Below, in pieces: positions 7,975 through 15,607 of a DNA stretch of 34,655 nt. Each line of letters starts with the position of its first letter. Within the stretch, counting starts at the first letter, position 1. Source of the DNA: a virus; the IMG/VR virus record IMGVR_UViG_3300009159_000171, positions 1 through 34,655 of that record; one strand, given 5' to 3'. The notes under the pieces are model-generated. The model saw only the letters and a list, made by a program, of their open reading frames with translations, had not been told where the DNA came from and ran no database searches. The translations under genes were made by a program, and so were the position numbers.

Positions 7975-8970
7975 ATGTCCGAAGAAAGTAAAGAAAAAGA
8001 TATAAAGATCAAGGAGCAGGCCGACGGCAGCGTCATCGCCTCGGTGGGCCCTGACGAGAACGCCTTCCCGGAGGATCAGGAGGGTAAGTCGCCCGAGCAC
8101 GACGAGAACGAGGTCAGTCTTGACCGTGGCTCGGAAGACAGCGACGATGGGTCTGGGGATAGCCCGGACGAAAACGACGAGGACCGTGAGGCGATACGTG
8201 AGGCACGGCGTGAGGAGCGGCGACTAAAGAAGGAGCTCTCCAAGCAGCGCGAGGCCTCGTCGAAAAACAAGATCAGCAGCCTCGAGAAGCGTAACGAGGA
8301 GCTGGCTCGGCGGTTAGCGGCCGTGGAGTCCACGGCGGCGTCCTACCAGTTCGCGCAGATAGACAAGGCGATAGAGGACGAGGCGACACGCGTCGAGTAC
8401 GCCAAGATGAAGATGATGCAGGCCGCGCAGGCCGGTAACGCGGAGGAGCAGGTCGAGTACCTCGACCAGCTGCAGGACTCCAAGAACCGGTTGAATCAGG
8501 CGCAGGCCTACAAGAAGCACCAGCTGGAGCAGGTCAAGCGGCCCCCGCAGAATGTCCCGAACACTATCTCGATAGAGGTTCAGCGCAACGCGACGGGGTG
8601 GCTGAAGAACAACAAGTGGTACGATCCGCAGGCGAGGGATACAGACTCAAAGATTGCCAAGGTAGTAGATCAGGAGCTCACGGCCGACGGCTGGGACCCA
8701 TCCGACTCAGAGTACTGGGACGAATTGGACAACAGGCTGTCGGACAGACTTCCACATAGGTACGTTTCACGAGAGGGTAGGACAATGCGCAGAGCTGGCC
8801 CCACGTCGTCTAACAAGTCGGCGAACCCGGGAGTCAAGTCCGCAACGTCAATCACTCTAAGCCGTGAGCGGGTTCAGGCCATCAAGGACGCTGGTTCGTG
8901 GGACGACCCCACCAAGCGTAGCAAGATGATTAAGGCCTACGCCAGCTACGACCGTCAGAACCGTACCTAA
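7975..8970 (+). CDS. Capsid scaffolding protein
   Basis: This is a 331-residue protein with the usual scaffold build. It has a very acidic, disordered N-terminus (residues 1-75, many Asp/Glu). A long charged coiled coil follows at about 75-185 (EARREERRLKKELSKQREAS, SLEKRNEELARRLAAVES, YAKMKMMQAAQAGNAEEQVE). The C-terminus is basic and has KWYDPQARDTDSKIAKVVDQ and ends in SYDRQNRT. The basic end of scaffolds usually binds the capsid protein. It lies after the GroES-like gene and two genes before the decoration and major capsid genes. Function rests on build and position. Confidence 0.8.
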   Translation: MSEESKEKDIKIKEQADGSVIASVGPDENAFPEDQEGKSPEHDENEVSLDRGSEDSDDGSGDSPDENDEDREAIREARREERRLKKELSKQREASSKNKISSLEKRNEELARRLAAVESTAASYQFAQIDKAIEDEATRVEYAKMKMMQAAQAGNAEEQVEYLDQLQDSKNRLNQAQAYKKHQLEQVKRPPQNVPNTISIEVQRNATGWLKNNKWYDPQARDTDSKIAKVVDQELTADGWDPSDSEYWDELDNRLSDRLPHRYVSREGRTMRRAGPTSSNKSANPGVKSATSITLSRERVQAIKDAGSWDDPTKRSKMIKAYASYDRQNRT

Positions 8971-8982
8971 GGATAATATACC

Positions 8983-9540
8983 ATGGCAAATACAAGAATT
9001 AAGCGCGACCTAGACGAGCGAATGGCCGACCGGGCGCAAGAGGTTATGAAGAGTACCGCTGAGAGTGGTGGCTCGAGTGAAAATGCACGCAGGGAACGCC
9101 TCGACGCGTTCCGGGATAAATGGCAGAACAGTGCGCTGCCGGAAATTCCTAGGGAGTCAATCCCCGGGATGCACCTGTGCTGGTTGAGCACCACAAACCA
9201 GTACGACAGTATCGACAAACGTATCGCGTTGGGCTATGAGCCGGTGAAAGCCTCCGAGTTGGGAAAAGGCTTTGAAATGCTGGGCAAGATGAGTTCGGGC
9301 AAGTTTGAAGGCTGTGTATCTTGTAACGAGATGGTTCTTTTTAAGTTGCCGGAAGATGTCTACCAAGAAGTGATGCACATGCTGCACCTCGAGGACCCGC
9401 TGGAACACCAGCGGAATGTCACCTCGCAGTTGCGCGGCGCCGCCGAGCCGGGTAAGGGCGGCAAGTCAATCTTGGAGGGGGGTCTTCTGGAGATGGAGAA
9501 AGAGGCCAATCGAGCAAACAAAAACATCCGTTTTCAATAA
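8983..9540 (+). CDS. Conserved hypothetical capsid-module protein, 185 aa
   Basis: Unrecognised at fold level. The N-terminus is charged and helical (IKRDLDERMADRAQEVMKS). A central part has IPGMHLCWLSTTNQYDSIDK and a GYEPVKASELG segment, and the C-terminus is again helical and charged. Cys residues at CWLS and in GCVSCNEM make a small CxxC motif, but a second pair is lacking. The AAGGATAA ribosome site lies 8970-8977. Its place between scaffold and decoration genes suggests a minor capsid or assembly role. Confidence 0.7.
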   Translation: MANTRIKRDLDERMADRAQEVMKSTAESGGSSENARRERLDAFRDKWQNSALPEIPRESIPGMHLCWLSTTNQYDSIDKRIALGYEPVKASELGKGFEMLGKMSSGKFEGCVSCNEMVLFKLPEDVYQEVMHMLHLEDPLEHQRNVTSQLRGAAEPGKGGKSILEGGLLEMEKEANRANKNIRFQ

Positions 9541-9563
9541 CCATTTAGACAAAGGAATTAACA

Positions 9564-10226
9564 ATGAGTACAGTACTCAAGCCCTTTGGCCTGAAGCCCG
9601 CGTATCACCCCAGTGGCCTTGACCGTGCGATCCCTTTCGCCGGGCAGCAAGCTGATGGTACTACGAAAACCTACACGTTGGCGTCTGGTGCATTTTACCA
9701 GTACACCCCGTTGGGTATTGGGACTGCAGGTCTTCTGACTGTTGCGGCAACCGCTGGAACTGGTGGCGCCACTGCGTCGCAGGTGTTCGGTAGCTTCGAC
9801 GGTGTGGAATACACCAACACCGATGGCCGGCGTTCGGTAGCCAAGTACATCACCGCCGCGACTGCCGCTGCTGTGACGGAAATCACGTTCTGGATTTTCC
9901 AAGACCCCTCACTGGTCTACGAGATTCAGGCGACCGGCCCCATCGACGCGAACAGCATCGGCCTGCAGTATAACTTCTCTCCGACCTCTGGCTACCTCAC
10001 GACCTCTGGCACCGCCATTGGCGTCGGTGGCGCGGGCTTCTCCACCACTGCCCTGAACCCAACCGCTGTTGCGGCCGGTGCTCAAGGCCAGCTGCGTGTG
10101 TATGGTCTGGGTCGCGATGTTGCCGTGCCGGCCGGTTCTGCCGTTAATGCTTGGAATGATGCCTACACGATCGTCCAAGTCCAGATCGCCAACAACAGCT
10201 TCACCGCCAATAAAACGGCTCCCTAA
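9564..10226 (+). CDS. Probable capsid decoration/stabilisation protein
   Basis: This 220-residue protein opens with MSTVLKPFGLKPAYHPSGLD, a start that is typical of a widespread protein encoded next to major capsid genes of aquatic podoviruses. The rest is Ala/Gly/Thr-rich and beta-like. It contains FGSFDGVEYTNTDGRRSVAK, an ITFWIFQDPSLVYEIQATGP strand pair and a C-terminal AWNDAYTIVQVQIAN. No signal peptide or transmembrane helix is seen. It has a ribosome site AAAGGA at 9552-9557 and the capsid gene begins 19 bases after its stop. Decoration role is by position and family impression. Confidence 0.72.
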   Translation: MSTVLKPFGLKPAYHPSGLDRAIPFAGQQADGTTKTYTLASGAFYQYTPLGIGTAGLLTVAATAGTGGATASQVFGSFDGVEYTNTDGRRSVAKYITAATAAAVTEITFWIFQDPSLVYEIQATGPIDANSIGLQYNFSPTSGYLTTSGTAIGVGGAGFSTTALNPTAVAAGAQGQLRVYGLGRDVAVPAGSAVNAWNDAYTIVQVQIANNSFTANKTAP

Positions 10227-10245
10227 CTAACGAAAGGATTAAGCA

Positions 10246-11163
10246 ATGGCAACTCCAATGCGTAGTACAGACTTTCGTGCGGTAGTCGAGCCGATTATCA
10301 ACGAAGTCTTTGATGGCGTGTACGCCCAACGTGATGATGAGTGGAAGGGATTTGTAGAACAAATCACCGGCATTCCGCGCAACTACCACGAAGAGGTCAT
10401 GCTGTTCGGTATGAACGCGGCCCCCGAGATGCCCGACGGCACCCCGGTAAGCTACGATCAGGGTGGTACGCTGTACATCACCCGCTTCGTCTACAAAATC
10501 TACGGCCTCGCTTACGCGTTGACGAAGGTTCTGATGGAGGACGGGGATCATATCCGTATCGGCAGCACCTTCGCCAAGCACCTCGCTCAGTCGATGATTG
10601 AGACCAAAGAGACCCTGTGCGCCAACATCCTCAACTTCGCGTTCACTGCCGGCTACAACGGCGGCGACGGCGTGACGTTGATTAACACGGCACACCCGAT
10701 CTCCAGCGGTCAGACCTACAGCAACTCGCTCTCCACCGCGGCCTCGCTTTCGCAGACCTCGGTCGAGCAACTCCTCATCCAGATTCGTTCCGCCGTTGAC
10801 AACAACGGTAAGCGTATCCGCCTGAAGGGTGAGCAACTGGTGGTCCCCCCGGCTCTGGAGTTTCAGGCCGAGGTCATCCTCAAGTCCGTCCTTCGTTCTG
10901 GCACCGCCGACAACGATCTTAACCCGATCAAGTCGACCGGCATGCTCCCGAAGGGCACCCACGTAGTTACCCGTATGAGCTCCTCGAAGGCATGGTTTAT
11001 CCAAACCGACGCCGAGAACGGCCTCATGCTGGTGATGCGTCGCCCCATGGAGAAATCCATGGAGGGGGACTTCGAGACCGACAGCATGCGCTACAAGGCC
11101 ACGGAGCGTTACGCTACCGGCTGGCACGACGCGCGTAACCTGTTCGGTACCGCCGGCCTGTAA
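10246..11163 (+). CDS. Major capsid protein, HK97-fold type
   Basis: This 305-residue protein forms the icosahedral shell. It follows scaffold and decoration genes and is followed by a strong terminator, as expected for the most highly expressed gene. Recognisable parts are YAQRDDEWKGFVEQITG near the start, GTLYITRFVYKIYGLAYALT, AKHLAQSMIETKETLCANIL (the long spine-helix type stretch), a TLINTAHPISSG loop and KGEQLVVPPALEFQAEVIL in the P domain. The C-terminus DSMRYKATERYATGWHDAR is typical of the family. Codon use is biased to pyrimidine-ending codons. The AAAGGA ribosome site lies at 10232-10237. Confidence 0.9.
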   Translation: MATPMRSTDFRAVVEPIINEVFDGVYAQRDDEWKGFVEQITGIPRNYHEEVMLFGMNAAPEMPDGTPVSYDQGGTLYITRFVYKIYGLAYALTKVLMEDGDHIRIGSTFAKHLAQSMIETKETLCANILNFAFTAGYNGGDGVTLINTAHPISSGQTYSNSLSTAASLSQTSVEQLLIQIRSAVDNNGKRIRLKGEQLVVPPALEFQAEVILKSVLRSGTADNDLNPIKSTGMLPKGTHVVTRMSSSKAWFIQTDAENGLMLVMRRPMEKSMEGDFETDSMRYKATERYATGWHDARNLFGTAGL

Positions 11164-11289
11164 AGTCCGATGGTATAAGGAGGGGGCACTGAGTTATCGG
11201 GGCCCCCTCTCTAAAGAACTGGCAATCCGGTAGCAAGTGGAGTGTGGGTGGGAACGATAAACCCGTTGCCACACAGCCGGCGCTTTAGA

Positions 11290-11326
11290 AGAAGGGGTTC
11301 CGATTTGTCGGAGCCCCTTTTCTTTT
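11290..11326 (+). terminator. Rho-independent terminator after major capsid gene
   Basis: AAGGGGTTCCGA (11292-11303) pairs with TCGGAGCCCCTT (11308-11319) through 12 pairs including one G-T, around a TTTG loop, and runs into TTCTTTT. It ends the capsid transcript just before the next promoter-like element. Confidence 0.9.
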
Positions 11327-11335
11327 GTGGGTTTT

Positions 11336-11374
11336 AGGGCGAATTTAGCCTAGTTTTTGTATAAGTAGTTATAG
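11336..11374 (+). promoter_or_regulatory. Phage promoter-like element, copy 3
   Basis: GGGCG at 11337-11341, 19 bases, ATAAG at 11361-11365, with TTTTTGT before the box and TAGTTATAGG after it. It starts the transcription unit for the 185-residue protein, immediately after the capsid terminator. Confidence 0.78.
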
Positions 11375-11461
11375 GAAGATTCACCCCACTCAGACGGCCA
11401 ATACTTCCGGGCTCGACGACTTAGTGACTGTTTGGGGCAACCTCTAAGTAAGGAAACCGAC

Positions 11462-12019
11462 ATGTCCAGCACCTTTACCTCCCCCCTGCGCATATTCAAA
11501 CGCAACAACCCCACCAACGACGGCACGATTGCCCCGGATAACACGGGCGCCCTGACCGCCACGCAGGAAGGCTACATCACCAACCCGATCGCGGCCACGA
11601 CCGCGGTGACAACCGTCCTGACCACGGCCGACGTGGGCTCGACGACGGTGACCCCGTACGTCATCCCGGCGGGCTCTAGCATCCATTCGTTTCGACTGTT
11701 CCAGACCGTTGCGGCCGGCGGCCTTGTTGGGGGCGTCATCACCGTTGCCCTCGTGGACAGCGCGGCTGTCACGACCACCATCGGGACGATCACCCCGACA
11801 GCGGCCGGCGGCGTAATCGCTGGTGTGTTTTCGGCCACGGCCGCAGTTGCGGCGCTGGTCAACAACGTGGGCACCTCCGACGTCACCCTGACCTTCACGG
11901 CGGCCACGGTCACGACCCTCACCAGCGGCTCGCTGGGCGGAACCTTTCAGGTGAGCTACACCCCGCGCAACTACGACGGCTCCATCACCGCCTACGGTGC
12001 CGGCCTCACGAACTCATAA
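11462..12019 (+). CDS. Ala/Thr/Val-rich virion protein, 185 aa
   Basis: Unrecognised. The ATG at 11462 is chosen because a ribosome site (AAGTAAGGAAA) lies just before it; an upstream TTG at 11432 lacks support. The N-terminus (SPLRIFKRNNPTNDGTIAPD) looks like an exposed arm. The rest is repetitive Ala/Thr/Val/Gly with a beta-strand pattern and ends in GTFQVSYTPRNYDGSITAYG. It has a promoter-like element upstream and a terminator downstream, so it is a single-gene unit that may be expressed strongly. A head or tail surface protein is likely. Confidence 0.65.
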   Translation: MSSTFTSPLRIFKRNNPTNDGTIAPDNTGALTATQEGYITNPIAATTAVTTVLTTADVGSTTVTPYVIPAGSSIHSFRLFQTVAAGGLVGGVITVALVDSAAVTTTIGTITPTAAGGVIAGVFSATAAVAALVNNVGTSDVTLTFTAATVTTLTSGSLGGTFQVSYTPRNYDGSITAYGAGLTNS

Positions 12020-12028
12020 TTAACGGCC

Positions 12029-12057
12029 TTTCCGCCCCCTCGGGGGCGGTTCGTTTA
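12029..12057 (+). terminator. Rho-independent terminator
   Basis: CCGCCCC (12032-12038) and GGGGCGG (12043-12049) form a perfect 7-pair stem with a CTCG loop, followed by TTCGTTT. It lies between the 185-residue and 92-residue genes. Confidence 0.85.
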
Positions 12058-12075
12058 ATATAAAGGAAATTAGTT

Positions 12076-12354
12076 ATGACATTTTCGACAGATGTATATG
12101 GGGCACACCTAAACGCGACGGGGACCGCCTACGCGGCCGAGACGCGCGTCAAGGGGTACCAAGTGGCACCCGGGGCCGCCGGGGCCATCGTCTTCCGTGA
12201 CGGCGGGGCCAGCGGCACCGTGCGGCTTGAGTTGGACACGACCGCCAACACGGCGATCATCTCCACACTGATACCCGGGAACGGCATCAGGTTCTTCACG
12301 GACGTTCACGTCACCCTGCCCGCCTCGACAGCTATCACAGTGTTCTACGGGTGA
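12076..12354 (+). CDS. Small beta-rich virion protein, 92 aa
   Basis: Unrecognised. The pattern is a compact beta sandwich: RVKGYQVAPGAAGAIVFRDG, SGTVRLELDT, STLIPGNGIRFFTDVHVTLP and a final AITVFYG. Small proteins with this ending are frequent in aquatic phage structural modules. The ATG at 12076 has a ribosome site (AAAGGAAA, 12062-12069). No promoter element of the main class precedes it, so it may rely on read-through of the preceding terminator. Confidence 0.65.
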   Translation: MTFSTDVYGAHLNATGTAYAAETRVKGYQVAPGAAGAIVFRDGGASGTVRLELDTTANTAIISTLIPGNGIRFFTDVHVTLPASTAITVFYG

Positions 12355-12357
12355 CGG

Positions 12358-12678
12358 GTGTCCGTCTACCTAGACACCCGCGGCAACTCCGTGCTCTCGG
12401 TTGCGATCTGCGACCGGTGCAGCAGGAAGTTTGCCTACACAGACCTCATGCCCGACCCTAACTTCCCGGGCATGCGCGTCTGCTCGGTCGATCTAGATAA
12501 GTTCGACCCGTGGCGCCTGCCCGCTAGGCAGACAGAGAACATAGCACTGCGCTTCCCGCGCCCCGACGTATCCGTTGCGCTGCCAGACAGTCAGCTCTGG
12601 ACGGAGGACGGCAACGCGATGTTCATCGAGGGCACACCCTACGGCGAACCCGGCGCGCCCGGCGACTTAGAACAATAA
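12358..12678 (+). CDS. Zinc-ribbon-like small phage protein with incomplete metal site, 106 aa
   Basis: It begins with GTG at 12358, three bases after the previous stop. The motif ICDRCSRKFAYTDLMPDPNF then MRVCS resembles a phage family in which two CxxC pairs bind zinc. Here the second pair has only one Cys (VCSVD), so the site is incomplete. The C-terminal ENIALRFPRPDVSVALPDS is also like that family. Role is unknown; position suggests a structural or assembly protein. No good Shine-Dalgarno is seen, so translation may be coupled to the upstream gene. Confidence 0.65.
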   Translation: MSVYLDTRGNSVLSVAICDRCSRKFAYTDLMPDPNFPGMRVCSVDLDKFDPWRLPARQTENIALRFPRPDVSVALPDSQLWTEDGNAMFIEGTPYGEPGAPGDLEQ

Positions 12679-12690
12679 TAGAGAGAGTCC

Positions 12691-14718
12691 ATGGCCGACC
12701 GTCCGATTACCCAGCTACCCGTTGCAGTCTCCCTGATAGGCGGGGAGGTGACGGTTGTCGTCCAAGGTGGCACGACAAAGCAGATACTCCTCACAGACTT
12801 CCCCTCAGGACCCCCGAACGGGGCGGCCGGGGGCGACCTTAGCGGCACCTACCCCAACCCCTCACTGGCGCTCAACGGCGCCGTGGCGGGCACCTACGGC
12901 ACGGCCTCGACCGCCACGCTGGTCACGCTCGACGCCAAGGGGCGGGTCTCCACGGCCTCCACGACACCCATCGCCATCGCGGGGTCACAGATAACCAGCG
13001 GGACGACAGGCACCGGGGACGTGGTGCGCGCGAACTCCCCCACCCTTATCTCCCCATTCCTTGGGACCCCCAGCGGCGGGATAGCGACCTACTTAACGGG
13101 GCTCCCCCTCAACACCGGCGTCATAGGGAGCCTCCCCGTGACCAACCTCAACAGCGGCACGGGGGCGAGCGCTATAACCTTCTGGCGCGGTGACGGCACG
13201 TGGTCTGCACCCGCCGGCTCAGGCACCGTGACGACGATAAACACCGGCACCGGCCTGACCGGGGGCCCGATAACCTCCGCGGGCACTATTAGCATTGCAA
13301 ACACGGCCGTTTCGGCGGCCACTTACGGGTCGTCATTAGTTGTGCCGGTCATTGCGGTTAATGCGCAGGGCCAGATCACCAGCGCGACTAACACGACAAT
13401 TAACGCCGTCACGCTGACAACGGGGACAATTTCAACAACCCCATCTAACTCAACCGACATAGCGAACAAGTCCTATGTCGATACGATAGCGCAGGGACTG
13501 GATACCAAGGCCTCGGTAGTTGCCGCAACTACGGTAAATATCACGTTATCTGGCACGCAGACGGTAGATGGAATTGCGCTGATTGCGGCTGACAGGTGTC
13601 TGGTCAAGAACCAAACCCTGCCGCAAAACAACGGCATCTATGACGTAGCGGCGGGGGCTTGGACTCGCTCGACGGACATGAACACTTGGGCTCAGGTTCC
13701 CGGGGCCTATGTATTTGTCGAGACGGGGACTACACAGGCCGACACGGGCTGGGTGTGTACCTCAAACGCTGGCGGGACGTTAGGGACAACGGCAATAACG
13801 TGGGCGCAGTTCTCTGGCGCCGGGTCTGGCGTCAGTTCGATCACGTTCGGTACGACTGGGCTTACCCCGTCGACCGCTACGACTGGCGCGGTAACTGTCG
13901 CGGGGACATTGGCTGTAGCTAACGGCGGCACAGGGCTGACGGCTGGGACTAGCGGTGGGATTCCCGCTTACACGGCAACTGGAACCATAACGTCCTCGGC
14001 GCTCCTTACGCAGTACGGTATTGTGTATGGCGGTGGCGCGGGCGCTGTCCCGGTCGCTACGGCGGCCGGAACCACGGGTCAGGTATTAACGGCTACGACA
14101 AGCGGTGCGCCAACATGGGCGGCACCGGCAACGTCAGGAACGGTCACCAGCGTGACGGGCACCGCGCCGGTTGTGAGCTCGGGGGGCAACACCCCCGCGA
14201 TCAGCATGCCCGCCGCCACGACCAGCACCAACGGGTACCTGACCTCGACCAACTGGAACACGTTTAATAACAAGGGAAGTGGCTCCGTCACCAGCGTCGG
14301 TTTCACCGGGGGCATTGTCTCGGTGGCCACGGCCACGACGACACCCGCCCTGACCGTAGCGGGAACCTCCGGCGGCGTCCCTTACTTCTCTGGTGCATCG
14401 ACGTGGGCAACCTCTGCCGCACTTGCTGCCAGTTCAATTGTGATCGGCGGGGGTGCTGGCGTAGCTCCTAGCACTACGACTACGGGTACAGGTGTTGTAA
14501 CTGCTCTAGGCGTCAACACAGGCTCCGCGGGGGCGTTCGTAGTCAACGGCGGGGCTTTGGGTACACCATCAAGTGGTACGGTCACTAACCTGACTGGAAC
14601 CGCTTCAATAAATATCAACGGTACGGTAGGTGCAACAACGGCAACAACGGGAGCCTTCACAACTGTGGCGGCTACGACTGTGACAGCTACAACTGGTATT
14701 TTCGGAGGTACATTCTAA
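12691..14718 (+). CDS. Tail fibre / adhesin protein, 675 aa, modular
   Basis: It is low-complexity Gly/Thr/Ala/Ser-rich and beta-repetitive, like trimeric phage fibres. Residues 1-40 form a conserved head ([18 protein letters not shown]). Then comes the fibre repeat [18 protein letters not shown], then a module with [20 protein letters not shown] and [16 protein letters not shown], common in phage tail fibres. Further repeats such as [20 protein letters not shown] (also in the next gene) follow. No peptidase or intramolecular chaperone is seen at the C-terminus (TGIFGGTF). Codon use alternates in blocks: GC-rich to about 13290, less GC-rich to about 14100, GC-rich to about 14370, less GC-rich after that. 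That fits assembly by recombination. A role in receptor binding is inferred. Confidence 0.8.
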   Translation: MADRPITQLPVAVSLIGGEVTVVVQGGTTKQILLTDFPSGPPNGAAGGDLSGTYPNPSLALNGAVAGTYGTASTATLVTLDAKGRVSTASTTPIAIAGSQITSGTTGTGDVVRANSPTLISPFLGTPSGGIATYLTGLPLNTGVIGSLPVTNLNSGTGASAITFWRGDGTWSAPAGSGTVTTINTGTGLTGGPITSAGTISIANTAVSAATYGSSLVVPVIAVNAQGQITSATNTTINAVTLTTGTISTTPSNSTDIANKSYVDTIAQGLDTKASVVAATTVNITLSGTQTVDGIALIAADRCLVKNQTLPQNNGIYDVAAGAWTRSTDMNTWAQVPGAYVFVETGTTQADTGWVCTSNAGGTLGTTAITWAQFSGAGSGVSSITFGTTGLTPSTATTGAVTVAGTLAVANGGTGLTAGTSGGIPAYTATGTITSSALLTQYGIVYGGGAGAVPVATAAGTTGQVLTATTSGAPTWAAPATSGTVTSVTGTAPVVSSGGNTPAISMPAATTSTNGYLTSTNWNTFNNKGSGSVTSVGFTGGIVSVATATTTPALTVAGTSGGVPYFSGASTWATSAALAASSIVIGGGAGVAPSTTTTGTGVVTALGVNTGSAGAFVVNGGALGTPSSGTVTNLTGTASININGTVGATTATTGAFTTVAATTVTATTGIFGGTF

Positions 14719-14719
14719 A

Positions 14720-15196
14720 ATGGCACAAACAAACTACACGCCTATCTCGCTGTACTACAGCCCAACCGCTGCGGCGGTCCCCACTTCGGGGAACCTTGTC
14801 GCGGGTGAGTTGGCGCTCAATACTACTGACGAGAAACTTTACTTCAAGAACGCTGCGGGAACCGTGAAGCTGCTTGCGTCCAGCGCAGCCGCCGCAGCCA
14901 CCCCGGTCACCACGATTACCTTTGGCTCGACAGGCTTGACGCCATCCACCGCAACGAGCGGGGCGGTGGCAGTAGCCGGGACGCTAATTGCTGCGAACGG
15001 TGGCACTGGGTACGCCTCGTACACCGTGGGCGATATTATTTACGCATCAAGTTCGACAGCATTTACTAAGCTGGCGGCATCAACGTCTGGTTATATTCTT
15101 CAGACAAACGGCGCATCGACTGCCCCCACTTGGGTGGCAAACACGGGCATCTCAACAGGCAAATCTATCGCTATGGCGATGATCTTCGGATTCTAA
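14720..15196 (+). CDS. Tail-fibre-related protein, 158 aa
   Basis: It opens with a typical fibre start (YTPISLYYSPTAAAVPTSGN LVAGELALNT, as two adjoining pieces), followed by DEKLYFKNAAGTVKLLASS. Residues about 65-97 repeat the module [20 protein letters not shown] of the previous gene (DNA 14915-15010 versus 13840-13935). The end GKSIAMAMIFGF is a frequent C-terminus of small phage fibre proteins. The start overlaps nothing and follows the previous stop by one base. A minor fibre or an attachment adaptor is likely. Confidence 0.72.
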   Translation: MAQTNYTPISLYYSPTAAAVPTSGNLVAGELALNTTDEKLYFKNAAGTVKLLASSAAAAATPVTTITFGSTGLTPSTATSGAVAVAGTLIAANGGTGYASYTVGDIIYASSSTAFTKLAASTSGYILQTNGASTAPTWVANTGISTGKSIAMAMIFGF

Positions 15197-15205
15197 GGAG
15201 CAGTC

Positions 15206-15607
15206 ATGGCAAACCCTAATATTGTCAACGTAACAAGTATCAACGGCAACACAGCGTATGTGCTGCCAGCCTCTACCGCAGTCAGCGTGGCTTGGACTTT
15301 CAACGGCTCAACCTCGTTGACTGGTCTGACTCCAGCAGCGGGAACGGTCAACAAGATCGACAGCATCGTTGTGTCGAACACTACAGGCTCGGCGGCTAGT
15401 TGTTCTGTTGCCGTATCAAACAACGCAACCTACGGAAGTGGAACGGCTTACTACATCGCCTACCAGATCAGTGTCCCTGCTAATGCCTCACTGATTGTTA
15501 CGGACAAGACCACTTCGTTCTATGTGACGGAGAACCAGTCTGTCGGTGTTATATCAGGAACTGCTAGTGCCTTGACCTATGTAGCCTCCTTTGAAGTAAT
15601 CACCTAA
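15206..15607 (+). CDS. Small virion/fibre-associated protein, 133 aa
   Basis: Unrecognised enzymatically. The sequence reads as a beta sandwich of jelly-roll or Ig type: NVTSINGNTAYVLPASTAVS, INSIVVSN-like strands (KIDSIVVSNTTGSAASCSVA), AYYIAYQISVPANASLIVTD and YVTENQSVGVISG. It matches a family often found among phage fibre genes. A GGAG ribosome site lies at 15197-15200. The next gene starts directly after its stop codon. Confidence 0.68.
   Translation: MANPNIVNVTSINGNTAYVLPASTAVSVAWTFNGSTSLTGLTPAAGTVNKIDSIVVSNTTGSAASCSVAVSNNATYGSGTAYYIAYQISVPANASLIVTDKTTSFYVTENQSVGVISGTASALTYVASFEVIT

Larger units (their letters stand above)
11164..11461 (+). other. Long intergenic region after the capsid gene: hairpins, terminator, promoter
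   Basis: About 300 bases without a gene. In order it holds a GC-rich hairpin (GAGGGGGC 11180-11187 with GCCCCCTC 11202-11209, no T-run) and a stretch at 11221-11290 with several possible stems: GTGTGG 11242-11247 with CCACAC 11269-11274 enclosing AACG/CGTT. A strong terminator follows at 11290-11326, then promoter-like copy 3 and an untranslated leader of roughly 90 bases before the ATG at 11462. Confidence 0.6.

Noticed and set aside
10201-11127. Antisense open frame (about 308 codons) opposite the major capsid gene
   Set aside because: The + strand protein is a clear capsid protein; the antisense product shows no motif and its start overlaps the preceding gene end.
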